From Ceratodon purpureus (Eukaryota; Streptophyta; Bryopsida; Pseudoditrichales; Ditrichaceae): a stretch of 64,000 nucleotides of DNA. The position numbers and the translations under genes are program-made. A model generated the notes under the pieces. The model was not told where the DNA came from. It searched no databases and saw only the letters and a program-made list of their open reading frames with translations. The stretch is from NCBI GenBank assembly GCA_014871385.1, contig CM026422.1, positions 23,181,014 through 23,245,013 on the forward strand, in the 5' to 3' direction. Positions 27,561 through 39,897 of this stretch are shown piece after piece (within the stretch, counting starts at the first letter, position 1; each line of letters opens with the position of its first letter).

Positions 27561-29875
27561 ACTGGAGGCGAATCTTGCTAGAATCATTCCTGTTTCCTTT
27601 TTTATCTTTTCCTTCAAGTTGATGTCTCTATTTCTGGTATGATTTTTTCACGAATCCTTTTTTTGGAGTTTTTTTTTTTTTTTTTAGATTTGTTTTTTGG
27701 TTTTTTTTTTGGTGTTTTGGTGATTAGAAGTGAGTTTGGTGGAGGAGAGGAGAATAAGGTAGAGTGGTACGACAGTTGTGGGGATGTCGGGGAGGAGTTT
27801 AGAGTACTCGGTCACAAGGAGAGCGTGACCGACTCCTCGATAGCACAAAGTGCCTTGATCTCAGGGGCGGCTGGGAAGGAGCACGCCATGCCTTGGCAAT
27901 GCCTTGGCTTCTACTTGCCACCTAGGTGTGCCTTACCCGCCACCTCAGCCAATTCCCTCATTTCCGTCTTTTTTTTTTAATTTTATATTTTATGTTTATT
28001 TTTTATTTTTTGGTTTGCATACGTCTGAGTCAAGCGTCTCAGCTTCAGCTACATCATACATGGGTTGTAACATGGAGGTGAATCATCAACATTCCTAGTC
28101 AGTTGCGCCCAATTCACTGCACAATTGCTGCGGATGTGTAAGGTGTTAGCCTGGTGCTGCAGCTGCTCAATCTCCGTATTCCTTGGCCTTCATGCCCAGA
28201 TTGACATGAGGGGGTATCGCGTAATGATTCTGGAATGGAATGAAAGAATTAAGATCTAGAGATAATTCTTAAAGAGGTGTACGAGCGTAGGGAATAAAGA
28301 AATAACATCTTTTTTGAGAAGAATGGGCCTGCCTGAGAGGATCATTTTTGAATGTGCGGTTTTTGCAACAGTGAGAAGTTTGTAGTTAGTTGGGATTTTG
28401 GAGGTGTTGTGCTGTAGGTTAGTTTGTGTGGTTGAGAAGGATTGTTTGATGTATGGGAAATGAAGAAGAGAGTGTTGAGTTTTGTTGAAGGTAGAGGGAA
28501 TGCAATTGGGAGCCAATGGAGGGGGTTCCGGAAAATGGGCCAATAGAATGCACTGTTAGCTTGGAATGGTGACGCTGGTAGAAGGTGTAACGGTGGAATG
28601 ATAGTACAACATGAACACTCGAGGGTCTCATCAATGAACAGGCTCCATTGAGAGGTTATCGTGCATCTCAAACTGATCTCAACCACTCCGTACATTCATT
28701 GGTGACATCTAATTTTCAGCCATCATGGCCATGTCATGTTGTGACATAGCCTTGTTTCCCAGCGAAGGCCCCCTCTCAGCTAGATTCGGCGCAGTCTAGA
28801 ATAGGAAGACTTGGCTCCTAACTAGCTTCAATGATGGAAATTTGTCTTTCATCGAAATTTTAGAAGGACAGAGTTGAAGTACAACAAAAACGAAGCGTCT
28901 TTCAAGTTCTCAACCACAGACTCTGTTTTCTCTTGTCCAAGGGGTTGCCATTATTGTCACGTTTAGTTCAACTGGGAAGCTTGCATGTTTATAAGTTACT
29001 GTGCATATCACACCCTACAGCGGTTCAAACCCAAGCTTGCATTCGAAGCGAAGATCACCCCCCCAAGGAGGTCATGCCTTGGAGGCCAGCATTTTGAGGG
29101 AGCAGACACATTTTATAAATCCAATTATCAATCCACCAAGCAAGCTCATCATTACAAAACCCTCCCAACAATTTATTTATTTTTCAAAATATCCCAGAGT
29201 CAAGCTCATGCAAGAACATGGCATTCAAACTCTCCCCCAATCCATCATGTCAAAACTCTCCTTCACTCAAATCACAACCATGTTCTCCAATGCAAACAAA
29301 ACCCAAATCAACCAATGCCTCACCTCTAATTTCTCAAGCTGCCAATATTAAGCCCCAAAGCCCATTTATTTTAACCCTCCCAAAAAAAATAAGGATTTCA
29401 GGTACACATGCTGAGGTGGCACTGCATGGCGCAAGCGAAACGTGGGTGCTGGTGATAAACTCAGAAACGAACCAATCATGCCCAAGAGCAAAAAGTCTCC
29501 CTTAAAACAGTAAATAGTCCAAAAATGCAATAGCATATCTCCATTTTGATATTGTGCTCATCACTGTGCTCCCTGTCTGAACCCAAACACAATTTGGATG
29601 AATTGCACCCCAATTCAAGGCCCATGGCCCAGCCCCTTTGCCTTGTCCTGAGCCTCTGCCCCTGGTGACGTCAAGCCCTGGGCCAGACCACCGAATTGCG
29701 GCGCCTGAGAGTTTTGCAAATTGCTACAGCTCTCTCTCTCTCTCTCTTTTTCTTGCTCTCCAGTCATCTGCACTCTTTGTGCTTTCATGATGGGCTGCCT
29801 GAGTTTTTGCAAAGAAGATGGCCCATTTCCAAGAGGCTCCCTCAAGTATTTTGCAACAGTGTCTCTCCATGACAG
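27561..29875. other. Intergenic region, no gene recognised
   Basis: It holds T-rich runs near 27,650-27,715 and 27,970-28,010, and a (CT)n microsatellite near 29,731-29,750. Reading frames up to about 117 codons occur but look like low-complexity or chance frames. Confidence 0.4.
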
Positions 29876-30470
29876 AGGAATGAGTGGCTGCATCTACCCA
29901 AGTGTTCGTTTGGGAATGATCCAGCAGTTCAGTGCTTGAAAGTCCCCGGACGAAAACCGGTTGATGTTCGAAGTTTTTAGATGAAAATCAAAATAAAATA
30001 TGTGATACTTACACCCTTGCAATAAACCTCGCCCTCGTCTTAATTACGAGGCGGGCCCTCCCCTCCTCCTCCCCTTTCTCCTTTCCTCCCTGATCTATTT
30101 TTAGGGGCCCTGCAGCCCATTTTTAGTAATTTTTTTATTTTTAATGAAACCGGGGACCCCGAATTAGACTAGGGGGACCCACTAGATTAATTTTAGTTAG
30201 TTTATATATTTTTAAAATTTTTTTTTATTTTATTTTTTTTTTCATCAACATGCAAAATATAGGGGGCTTTTTGCCCCCTCCAATGACAGCCCTGGTTGGG
30301 GGGCCCTCGTCATTAAGACGAGGGCGAGGTTTATCGCAAGGGATACTTATATGGTACTCGGATAATGACGGGATGAATTGGTAGTTGAGATTGGTTGTTT
30401 ACAAAAAATATAGGATAATTATTGATATTTTCAAAAAACTCCCGGGAAAGGAAAACCACTTTCTCTCAAA
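29876..30470 (+). repeat. Dispersed repeat R, copy 1 (interrupted by a MITE)
   Basis: The flanks at about 29876-30013 and 30343-30470 match a second copy at 31617-31857, with recognisable blocks such as GGAATGATCCAGCA, AAAACCGGTTGATGTTC and CGGGATGAATTGGTA. The first copy is split by a 329-bp inverted-repeat element. The family is not recognised. Confidence 0.6.
30014..30342. mobile_element. Mutator-like MITE with 31-bp TIRs and 9-bp TSD
   Basis: The two ends are inverted copies over 31 bp with one mismatch: the left begins CCCTTGCAATAAACCTCG and the right end reads as its complement ending GCAAGGG. The flanks are ATACTTACA (30005-30013) and ATACTTATA (30343-30351), a 9-bp duplication with one difference. 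The related repeat at about 31,760-31,785 carries this site once without the element, so it acts as an empty site. A 9-bp duplication with long TIRs is the signature of Mutator-like elements. The interior codes for nothing; this is a non-autonomous element. Confidence 0.8.
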
Positions 30471-30794
30471 GCCACAAAACTTATTCATACCAAGGCCACA
30501 CCAAAAACTCTAAGGGCTAAAGTCAGCAAAAGAGATCAACCCTATATTCTCTCTGGAAATATTGAGCTCTGATTTCAGTTGGTTGGAACTTCTGCAGCCA
30601 ACTGAAATTTTAAGCCAATATTTTTAGATAGAATGAAAGACTGATGTTTTTAGTGACTGGAGCCACTTGAGATTTTGGTTTAGTGCATATATCACTCAAA
30701 TGTCATGAGTCTTCAGCATCAATAGAATCACTAAAGTATGCTTGTGATGAGTTCATAGAGCAAGAATTAGATGTTTTGAACTTATTCAACCACC

Positions 30795-31616
30795 TTAACC
30801 CCTAAAGTTGAAAGGCTTCAGAATTGCCAAAAACCCTCAAAACTCTTTCAATGTAAGGTGTAAGTTTCAAAGTTTTGATGTATTTTGGAGGAAATAACCG
30901 TAGGATCTAGTACCTGGCTTGTACATGTATATGTACTCCAAATCTTAGATTCATACTCCTTACCGTTTGTGAGATCATAACGTTCTAAGTTGAAAGTAAA
31001 GTTTTTTTTCCTTGTTGCAAAATGAGTTTCGAGTGTTTTGTGAGCCAAAAAAACAATTTCAAAAGCAAATTGGATGTGAGGCTCTTCAAATTCTTGTTTC
31101 TAGATGGGTTAGGAATATGTCCATGCACTTTTTCTCTCATATGATCTATTAAAACCTAAAGAAATGCTTGATTTTTCACATGGAGGTATGCTCAAATTCA
31201 AATACAAAGGCCAGTCTATGATAGTAAAAAAGAAATACGGAGAAACATTGGATTGAAAATTTGAGCGGTGAGACCATGCCTTCAAAAACAAAACTTGAAA
31301 TAAAGCAAAATCTCAATTTTTGGTGAATTTTTGAAGTTTCCGTCGTCTAATTAATTTTGGGCAGATTTTGAGCATATACTGCAATTTTGGGCAGATTTCA
31401 GTATGCCCGAAGAGTGTTTTCGAACTTTGACTGCATGTATCTTTTAAAGTATGAGGAATTTTGAAGCGTGAATGGTCTTGTTAGAAAAATATGATAATTG
31501 TCTGTATTGTGCCAAAATTACAGCTTTATCCTATAAAAATTGACTTATGGGGACTCGGGAGCTTGACCGGACCCTAAATCATACCATTTTTGTTGAATTA
31601 ATGCTTTAGGGGTTAA
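30795..31616 (+). mobile_element. TTAA-bounded TIR element, copy A (822 bp)
   Basis: It begins TTAACCCCTAAAG and ends CTTTAGGGGTTAA, perfect inverted termini of 13 bases including TTAA. The interior has blocks shared with copies at 38968, 43689 and 48055, such as GAGGCTCTTCAAATTCTTGT, ATTTTTGGTGAATTTTTGAA and GGGCAGATTTTGAGCATA. There is no transposase frame. It separates the two copies of repeat R. Confidence 0.6.
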
Positions 31617-31857
31617 AAGGAATGAGTGCGGTGGCTGCGTCTACACAAGTGTTTGTTTCGGAATGATCCAGCACAATCCGTACTTGTAAATCCCCGACAA
31701 AAACCGGTGGATGTTCAAAAACATTATTTAAAAACCAAATTAAAATATGTGATATTTGGGTGATACTTACACAATACTCGGATAACAATCGGATGAATTG
31801 GTACTCGAGTCTCTACAGGATAACTACTGATTTTCTAAGAAAAATCCCTGGACAGTA
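31617..31857 (+). repeat. Dispersed repeat R, copy 2 (empty site for the MITE)
   Basis: The sequence matches the flanks of the MITE-containing copy, with blocks such as GGAATGATCCAGCA, AAAACCGGTGGATGTTC and CGGATGAATTGGTA. At the insertion point it reads GATACTTACACAATACTCGG with no inserted element. Confidence 0.6.
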
Positions 31858-32671
31858 ATTGAAATTACTGGGTTGGGTCATGTTAATTTTTAAATATCTA
31901 AGTCTTGCTCAATGGGCTTATCACAAGTATAGTTTATTGATTCCATCTATGCTCAAGAGTCATGGCGTTCTGGTGAGTAAGCACAGCGGCTGTGACAAAG
32001 TGGTATTGGGATTGGAGGTTGAAAACTGTGAGTAATTTGTCCTTCTTTCTCTGGTTGAAAGTGACTATCATTACATGATGGCAAAGGTTGTTTAGACTGT
32101 GAACTATGGTTTTTTGGGAGGTTGGACCATGAGCAAAAATGGTGAGGTTTTATTGGATGGTAACTGAAATACCCTGGCTTCATTGGCAATACTGTATGCT
32201 GAGCAATTCACAGAACTGCACACGCCTGAATATCTGTGAAATCAGTCGTGAAGAGATTGTTGAATCCTGGTGGGAATGTACAATATCACAGTTGCTAAGC
32301 CCGTGATCCCGCAACTATACTTCAATCACAAGTTTGAAGTCGGTAAACATTCTCAAAAATTGGAACAGTTTACATTGTACTGATCTAGATGATTTCAGGG
32401 AGAGGTTAGTAGTCAAGTGATGTGCTGAGGCCCTCTATCCCTTAGTGGAGCAGGTTTGGGTCTCAATGGTAAAGTGACTATAGTATGGGACTTCACCATC
32501 ACAGACGACACAATTACTGGACATTGGTAATTCTTTCCAAAGAAAGTTGAGTGCAAGTTATACACACATTTTATTTAAAAGGGAAAAGCTGTAAAAGTTG
32601 AGTTTATGTTGAAAATTTTATGTCAACATGCCTCTTGAGATATTTGAACCAAAGTTTAAATGCATGCCACT
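31858..32671. other. Intergenic DNA between repeats
   Basis: AT-rich sequence with no supported gene or recognised repeat. Confidence 0.4.
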
Positions 32672-33611
32672 TTAACCCCTAAAGTTCCTTGACTATGTTT
32701 CACCACCAAAAACGCTCCACAGCTACCAATTTCCAATGTAGAAACCGTTAATGACTAAAAAATCATTATTTTTTAATTCTAACCGTAAGACCTTCAAAAA
32801 TATTATTGTAGTAGATAGCTCAATAAATTTCATCATAATCGACCGCAAAGATTAGAAGATTATAGCGAATGAAATTTAAAAATAATTTTTCTTGACACGA
32901 TTTTTGACGAGGTTCACACACTTTAACTTTTTTTTTTCCTTAGGTTTATTGCATTACAAATTTTGGGGTTTTGGTGCATGACAAAGATGACTAAGTTTGC
33001 TAATTTTATTTTTAAAAATTACAAACAAAAAACAAGTGTAGGATGTTGAAAACAATGTCTTTATTAAGTTGAATACAAAAGAATGCTAATTCATATTTTG
33101 TCCTATAAATTCTATTATATTATAAAGTCCCAATCCAAACGGTCAAAGTATAGATTGATGTCCATCCTTTGAGCAGAAAAAAGAAAAAACCTAAAAAAAC
33201 AAATTTTCTAACTTTTATTGAGGAAAGAAGAAGTTTTTTTAATGCACTGCCCGAAACCGTGAGAAAACTTATATATTTTGTGGAGTGAACATTTGTATGG
33301 ATAGAAGTTTTTTTTTGGGAAATCTCAAAGATGACAACATTAAGTATTTACGAGAATAATCTCATAGGTAATACATGTATTTAACATTGCTGCCCAAATT
33401 ACTTACGGAACAAAAAATTTCACTTTAGGTCTCATAACTATTTTTTTAAATGTCTAAATGTCTAAATAAATAAATAAATAAATTCCCTCAAGTCTTTGTT
33501 ACGGCAAACATTCACAAAAGTTCCAAAAAATTTCAACTTAAATTGAAGTTACAGGTACATGCCCAAATTCTAAAAAAGCCCGTAGAGGGCAAATTGTCCT
33601 TCAGGGATTAA
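32672..33611 (+). mobile_element. TTAA-bounded TIR element, copy E (940 bp)
   Basis: Left end TTAACCCCTAAAG; right end CTTCAGGGATTAA, an inverted match with a few substitutions. The last 60 bp resemble the right end of the copy at 38968, with GCCCAAATT, AAAAAAGCCC and a CAAATTGTCC or GGACAATGGG-like block. A short (ATAA)n microsatellite lies at about 33,465-33,480. Non-coding. Confidence 0.5.
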
Positions 33612-33894
33612 CACACATTCTTACTAACCATATGTAAATTTAGAAGAACTCTTAATATACACATATTTAAAGAAATAAAGAGAGAAGTAACAAAATTTAT
33701 AACAGAAAGACATTTCCACAATATGTAATTAAATTAAATATCTATAATTTGATTGTCAATAGTTAAATCACATTGTTGTAATATAATTGAAATTAGTATA
33801 TTTATATATAAAAGTTGTTTTTGTTACTTTATATATTGACATAGTGTAAAAGTGAATTGTAACAATATATAAAGACTTTGAACTTTATTTAAAA
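33612..33894. other. AT-rich intergenic DNA
   Basis: Very AT-rich; no feature was seen. Confidence 0.4.
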
Positions 33895-34575
33895 ATCATA
33901 TTGACGTCCAGGTGTGGATGTAAATAATATGTACAATCTTTAGCCTTCATTTACAAGTCACTACTTACGTTGAGTTAGCCTAGATGTCACCAGTATGTAC
34001 AATTAATAACTTTGATTTACAACTCACGTTGACGTGGTCTGGATGTAACCAATATGTACAAATATAAACATTTATTTCTAAGTCTTATTCACGTGGTATA
34101 AATGTAATTGGTATATACTATCAGCTATAAGTCAAAATTGATGTGGTGTTCATGTGATCAATATGAGTCATATTGACGTGGTGTTGATGTACCCAGTATG
34201 AATCATATTGACGTGGTGTTCATGTAATCAGTATGAGTCATATTGACGTGATGTTGATGTAATCACTATGAGTCATATAGATGTGGTCTTGATGTAATCA
34301 GTATGAGTCATATTGACGTGGTGTTGATGTAATTAGTATGAGTCATATTGACGCGATGTTGATGTAATCAATATATACTATTCTGGACCACCAGTTTCAA
34401 GTGATATTGATGTGGTTCCAGGTAATATAAATGTGGTGTGATGTAATCAGTATATATTATTTTGGGCCTTTCAGCTACTAGTGATATTGGCTTGGTGTGG
34501 ATATAACCAGTACATATCATTTGGGACCTTTGGTTGCAAGTGATGTTGACATATTGTAGATGTAACTATTATACA
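33895..34575 (+). repeat. Minisatellite with about 35-bp and about 66-bp units
   Basis: The core (about 34,130-34,375) has seven or so units of about 35 bp carrying GAGTCATATTGACGTGG followed by TGTTGATGTAATCAGTAT. On both sides are more diverged, longer units keeping the words TTGACGTGGT, GGATGTAACCA and AATATGTACA. The pattern suggests a roughly 66-bp ancestral unit from which the 35-bp array expanded. Confidence 0.8.
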
Positions 34576-35427
34576 TTTGATTTAATAATTTGTTATAAGC
34601 CTTGGATTATTATGTTTATCTTTTCAAATATTCTCATCTTTAAATTTTTAACTAGTATAGGCCTAAGTATGTAAATTTATATGATTTAATTCATTCAAAT
34701 CTATATTTAATCCATCAATCCTTTGTAAACTTCCGTTTATTATTTTGGATTAAAAAATTATAGAACATTTTATAAATTGAGTAATGATTTATATCATTAT
34801 TGGTTGATGTCAAGAATTTCAAATTTTGTAGGTAACTCTCAAATTTCAGTAATAAATAGGTGTAAAAAAAAGCATAAGATGGGGCCTTTAAATACTTTGC
34901 TTTTAGAATAGAAGGATTGAATGACTCAACTCATTATGCTTTTCCACCCTTATATACTACAAATTTCAATTTGCAACCATCAAACTGTTACTTTATGAAG
35001 TCCTTAAAGTAATGGCTTTTACGATTATATTTGTATACGCTGTAAATAATTAAAAAGACTAACCAAATGTATAAAAAGACTAACCAAATGTTCAATTTGT
35101 CTACCACACAACAAAGACATAGATTTTGACATGATCATTTTTCTATAAATTAAAAAATTCTTTCACACAATCCTCTCATATCCTTTTTGCCTTAAAGTAC
35201 ATATTTTCTACACATACTCTCATATTCTTGTATATTTTCGGAGCTCTACATATCCAAATGAAGATCTGATTTTTTGGAAAGTATAGGAATTTACCATATT
35301 TGAATCTAATCTTCAATATTGACATCATATTCATAATGAATTACAAATTGTCAAACTTTTTACAACTCTAATGTGAACTTAGTGGTCATCTACACCAACA
35401 GGATTACATAATGAAACCCTCCTTAGA
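34576..35427. other. AT-rich intergenic DNA
   Basis: No gene, RNA or clear repeat was seen beyond a short local duplication near 35,055-35,090 (AAAAAGACTAACCAAATGT twice). Confidence 0.4.
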
Positions 35428-35667
35428 TTAACCCCTAAAATTCCAGGCCTATTTTTGCTAATTTTCACTTTTAAAATGCTGAAGATTTCAAAAAAATCCC
35501 TCTTTTTAATTATATTTTTTTAAATGCTGAAATTTCAACCCCATAAAGATTATGATTTATAATGTCCACTAAAAAAATCTTATAAAAAAATATTAAAAAA
35601 CCTTACTGTCGTAGCTTGCCGAAGTTCCTGCAACCCACTTTGGGTTTTGTGGAATTTTAGGGGTCAA
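35428..35667. mobile_element. TTAA-bounded TIR element, short copy F (240 bp)
   Basis: Left end TTAACCCCTAAAATTCC; right end is the complement of TTGACCCCTAAAATTCC, so the termini match over 17 bases with one change, the last TTAA having become TCAA. It is the shortest member of the family and has no coding potential. Confidence 0.6.
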
Positions 35668-36689
35668 GGTAGATGCGCCAATGATAATGCATGATCAATA
35701 ATGGTGTGTTTTTATATCTCCGTCAACAATTCATTTTTGGATTGTGTAAATGACTCCTCATTGTTGTCTTAATAATTTAACATTTATTCCTTTGATTACC
35801 AAGTAGTGTTTATTATCATAGGCACTTATTGTCTCTTATTGGAATAATATTCAAATTTTTAATCTTTAAAAAATTCCCAAAAATTGAAAACAACTTCAAA
35901 AAATTGAATGTTTTTTTGGTTCAAATTTTCTATGTTTACTCAACCGATTGTTGTCATTTAGTAGGAACCGGAGGATGAGTAGCTAGAGAGCTCCACAATT
36001 TCCGGTGAGGAGGGTCTCTGGGAGTTAGCCTCAGGAGATGTGTGTATTGGCAGCAAAGGGGCTGGATTTGCTGTGGAGTCCTCTGTATACACTAGCATTC
36101 TAAGGTTTTGTGTGAGGGTTGAGGATATGTGTTGGAAAGGACTCAGGAGCAATAGAAACCAGATCTGTAACATTGTTTGTGATTGGAGGCAATATGTTGA
36201 TGCATAGTAAGTGCTGGGACTAGTGTTGGTACTATGATCTCATAGAAGCTACCCACAAACTTTGCTCAAACCTCAGATCTGAGCTTCTAGCACTCTAGGG
36301 AGGCAAGGAGATCCTAGGAAACCCTCACACAGCAACTCACAGAGACAACTCCAAGATCCGGAAACTTAGCGATTCAAATGGTCAAGCATCTGTGCACACA
36401 AGGGCAGTTCCTCCAACTTCTCACTATTATTTCATTTATCTTTATTGCATTCCACAGCTCTTACACATGTACTGCTAGTATAGCCTCAAACTCACAGATC
36501 GACGCAGTATACATGACACAACCTAGATATGATAAACACCATAGCCCACCACCGATGACGCATCTGCAAGTATGCACTAGTCAACAGCAACAAACCACCA
36601 GCCGATTCCTCAAACATTAGATCCCCATTAGTAAAAACTTTAAAATAAAATTAAAATAAAATTTTGGTAGTAGCTAGAGCTACTTTATT
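35668..36689. other. Intergenic DNA, no gene recognised
   Basis: Short open frames occur, including an 80-codon plus-strand frame at 36378 with a hydrophobic N-terminal segment. None shows a recognisable family or codon pattern. Confidence 0.35.
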
Positions 36690-36920
36690 TAATTGTTAGC
36701 ATACATGTGTCAAGTCTCTTTTTGTCACTTCTCGCAAAGGGGGCTGTTGGTTGGCACTACTTATTCCCTGCTCGTGATCGCTCACTCAGCAGTATCAAGA
36801 CACTCCATCCCCCACATCCACTCAAACGAGTCCATCAGGGTTCGAACCCGGACCAGATTAATGAGACAAACGCTCACATCCAACCAACAATGAGCTTGTG
36901 GCTTGATGTCCGTAACATCA
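36690..36920 (-). mobile_element. tRNA-derived SINE candidate
   Basis: On the minus strand there is a tRNA-like head: AGCTCATTGTTGGTTGGATG resembles an A box and D-arm (GCTC pairing with GAGC), GTCTCATTAA resembles a tRNA-Met anticodon loop, and GGTTCGAACCC is a perfect RNA polymerase III B box (about 36,838-36,850). No complete acceptor stem or anticodon stem forms, so it is not a tRNA gene. About 140 bp of unrelated body follows toward lower coordinates, as in a SINE. Confidence 0.45.
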
Positions 36921-37562
36921 CCACAAACTATTCTATACGCCTATTTCCACCGGTTTCTTGTTACTCGCTACTTGTGACTAAAGTGTCTACTCTCGAAAGG
37001 GGGGAGTAGATCTTTACTTCCATACCTTTGTCCTGTGGGCTTTGGATTGGGGGTAGGTCGAACAGACACTTAATTCACGTCGGTTTCCTCCGGAGACCGA
37101 AGTTTCTCTCTCTCTGTTTACTCAACCTTAGAATATTTTTCCCACACTTCTTATACCATGTAATGAGGAAAAGGGCTCCAATTTTGTTATACTTATGGAT
37201 GTTGCTACCTTAACGACTTTGCTTTGTGGATGGATGTAACAACTTCTCTTTGCAAATGGGTGTATGGTAGTCAACCTTATTTCCAACGTAGTTTGTGATA
37301 GGGGTGTGTTGGCAACTCAATTAATGGTGCTATAGAGTTTTCAAAGGTGTGGAAAAGTGTTGTGAATACATTGTAGGTGTCAAACATTTTTACAAAGTAG
37401 TAAATAATTGATGAAATTATTTATCTCTAAAGTTTTTGGCATTAAAATCTAAAATTACAATGTCAACCAATTATTACTTACAATGTCAACCAATTGGTAT
37501 CCCATGACATCCAATACCAATTTTAGTCCATGTCTACACACTCTGCAAATGTTGCCCAACCC
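36921..37562. other. Intergenic DNA and left fragment of a TTAA-type element
   Basis: From about 37,423 the sequence TTATCTCTAAAGTTTTTGGC matches the left end of the copy at 43689 (TTAACCCCTAAAGTTTTTGG). It may be the left piece of a host element later split by the insertions at 37563 and 38968. Otherwise nothing is recognised. Confidence 0.35.
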
Positions 37563-38755
37563 TTAATCCCTAAACGCACTTGAGACCCAATTCGGGTCGC
37601 ATCACTTCTAGGCATGCTATTCTAAGGTTTTAGAATTTATTATTTTCTGAAAATTTTACTTTATGTAGCTCTCAACGATAGATTTCTAGTGGCGCAAATT
37701 TCAAAGCATTTGGAGTTACGATGCAAAAGTTATGAATTTCAGAAGAATCTGCTCTAAATTTGGGCAGCCAAGAACCAATGGAAATCTCCCATTTTCTGCC
37801 CAAGTTGCCCGTCATTCAATAGGGCAGAAAGTGACAAGACAAATTTTCAAAGGGTGGACATTGGCAAAATAATCGGCCCAATATTTTTTCATACAAACAC
37901 ATTTATGACGGTTTTCATCCATTAGAAAATCTTCATCTAATTAACCATTTCCATCTAAAGATGTTGCTGATTTTTTCATCCAACTAACAATTATCGACCA
38001 GAGCATAGTTTTCATCCAAATTCTAGATTTCATCAATCTAAATTATTTCATCCTAACTCCATTTGTCATCCAAACTTAATAAATTTCATCCAGTATGAAT
38101 GACATGGCAGAGGGTCCATCCACAGGACCCCCTTTTACCAAAACTGCCCTTTGAAATAAAAGAGAAATATACAATTTACACTTCAAAAAATTATAGAAAT
38201 TTAAGATCTATTCCAATTGCAATTTTTTGTGGTTCTTTTTGTCATTGACTTCATCATATCTACCGTTCAGATTTCCAATTGGACATTTTGAGACTACCCT
38301 TTAAGTAGTTTTAACTTTGGAGAATGTAAGGCAATTTCAGCACACCCCTTTCACAAAATCAAGGCTTTTTTTGCCTTTCCAAGCCCGTATGAAGCTCAAG
38401 CTTTGTGACCTTATACCTAACTTCCATACCTAAAGGAAATAACTTCCATACCTAAAAGAAATGATGATTCTCCATAGATCAAATGTATTTGCAAAGTATA
38501 GTTTTTGGGCATTGCAACTTTTGTATACTCATAGGGCAGTGTCAAAAAAAACTTTTACAGTGACTTCAAATGTTATAATCTCGCAATATGTACAGTAGAT
38601 TGTTCTCGAAATTGGTACATATCTTATTAATTAAAAGATCTTATGGTTAAAAATTCAATTTGATATCTAAATTTAGAAATCAATAGGTTTCTAAAAATAG
38701 GGGTATGTTTTTGGCAGTTTTGGCTCCAAAAACACCAAGGGCCTTCAGGGGTTAA
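37563..38755. mobile_element. TTAA-bounded TIR element, copy G (1.19 kb)
   Basis: Left end TTAATCCCTAAACG; right end CTTCAGGGGTTAA. The interior is non-coding and includes GGGCAG-type blocks shared with other copies. It may itself be inserted in an older relative. Confidence 0.45.
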
Positions 38756-38967
38756 TTCAAACCTCTTTTCTTTCAAGAATGGTAGAATTCATTCTCTACT
38801 CCCATTGACAATAAGCCTCTTTTGACTATTCTAAATCAAATTTTGATTTATAAATAGGAATAAATCTTAGTACACGAGGCACATGATAACAAAATTTGGT
38901 CATACTAAAAAGATATGATAGTTGTCTATATTGTTCCAAAATACAGCTTCATGATGTAAAAATTGAC

Positions 38968-39836
38968 TTAACCCCTAAACGGCCAGGGGTGTTTTTCATC
39001 AAAGCTGCCTTAAAACAGCCCCTCTTCAAACCAAGGTGGATTTTGCAAACTTGGGGTCTATTTTAGTACATCTAACCGCAAGATCTTGTAGCTAACTTCT
39101 ATGTCTACATGTCCACCAAATCTTACACATTTATTGTTCACCAATTGCAAGATCGTAACATTCAAAGTTGAAAAACAAGTTTTTTTTCCTTGTGCAAATA
39201 GGGATCAGCAGAGTTTTGAAGGCCCAAAAAACCATTTTTTTGCATTACGGATTTTGGGGGTTTTGATGCACGTCAAACAAGACTGAGTTTGCTAATTGTG
39301 TTGATAAAAATTATATTCAAAAAGTTGTGGAAGGTTGCCAAAAAAATCATTTTCCGCTAAGGGATATACTGAATTCACAAACATAGGCCGTTTTTTGACA
39401 ATAAAAATAGCATATGAAAATAAATTGGATTGAAAATCTGAACGGTGGGAACATGCTCTACTGCCTTTTCTATACATAAAAATTTTTATTTTTGAAAAAT
39501 ATGTAAATCTCAATTTTTGGTGGAATTTCAAATTTTCGTCTTTGGGCAGATTTTGGCAGATCTTGGCAATTTTGGGCACTTTTGGGCAGAATTTGCTGCA
39601 TTCACAGTGGCTGTGAGCTTGCCCAAAGTTTGGTTGAATGCAGCTTTTGACACTCAAAACCCCGTAACTTTTTTTTAGTATGTTCAAAAAAAATAGAAAT
39701 AAAATACTGCAGAAACCTCTTCCAAATGCCTACCTACATTATTTTTTTCAAAGATTTAGGAATAAAATTGTAATTCTAGGAACCTGCCCAAATTTTAAAA
39801 AAGCCCATTCCAGGACAATGGGCGTTTAGGGGTTAA
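38968..39836 (+). mobile_element. TTAA-bounded TIR element, copy B, nested in a relative
   Basis: Perfect 14-base inverted ends: TTAACCCCTAAACG and CGTTTAGGGGTTAA. The left flank (ATGTAAAAATTGAC) and the right flank (TAGAAGCCTGACTAAACC) are the two halves of another family member: in copy A the same segment runs on without a break, as AAAAATTGACTTAT followed by GAGCTTGACCGGACCC. The host right end follows at 39894-39897 (CTTCAGGGATTAA). This supports TTAA as the duplicated target. No coding sequence. Confidence 0.7.
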
Positions 39837-39897
39837 TAGAAGCCTGACTAAACCCCAAATCAACCCGTTTTTGCTGAGTTGATGCTTCAGGGATTAA

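Noticed and set aside
36820..36920. A tRNA gene on the minus strand
   Set aside because: The B box and D-arm are tRNA-like, but no acceptor stem or proper anticodon stem can be formed.
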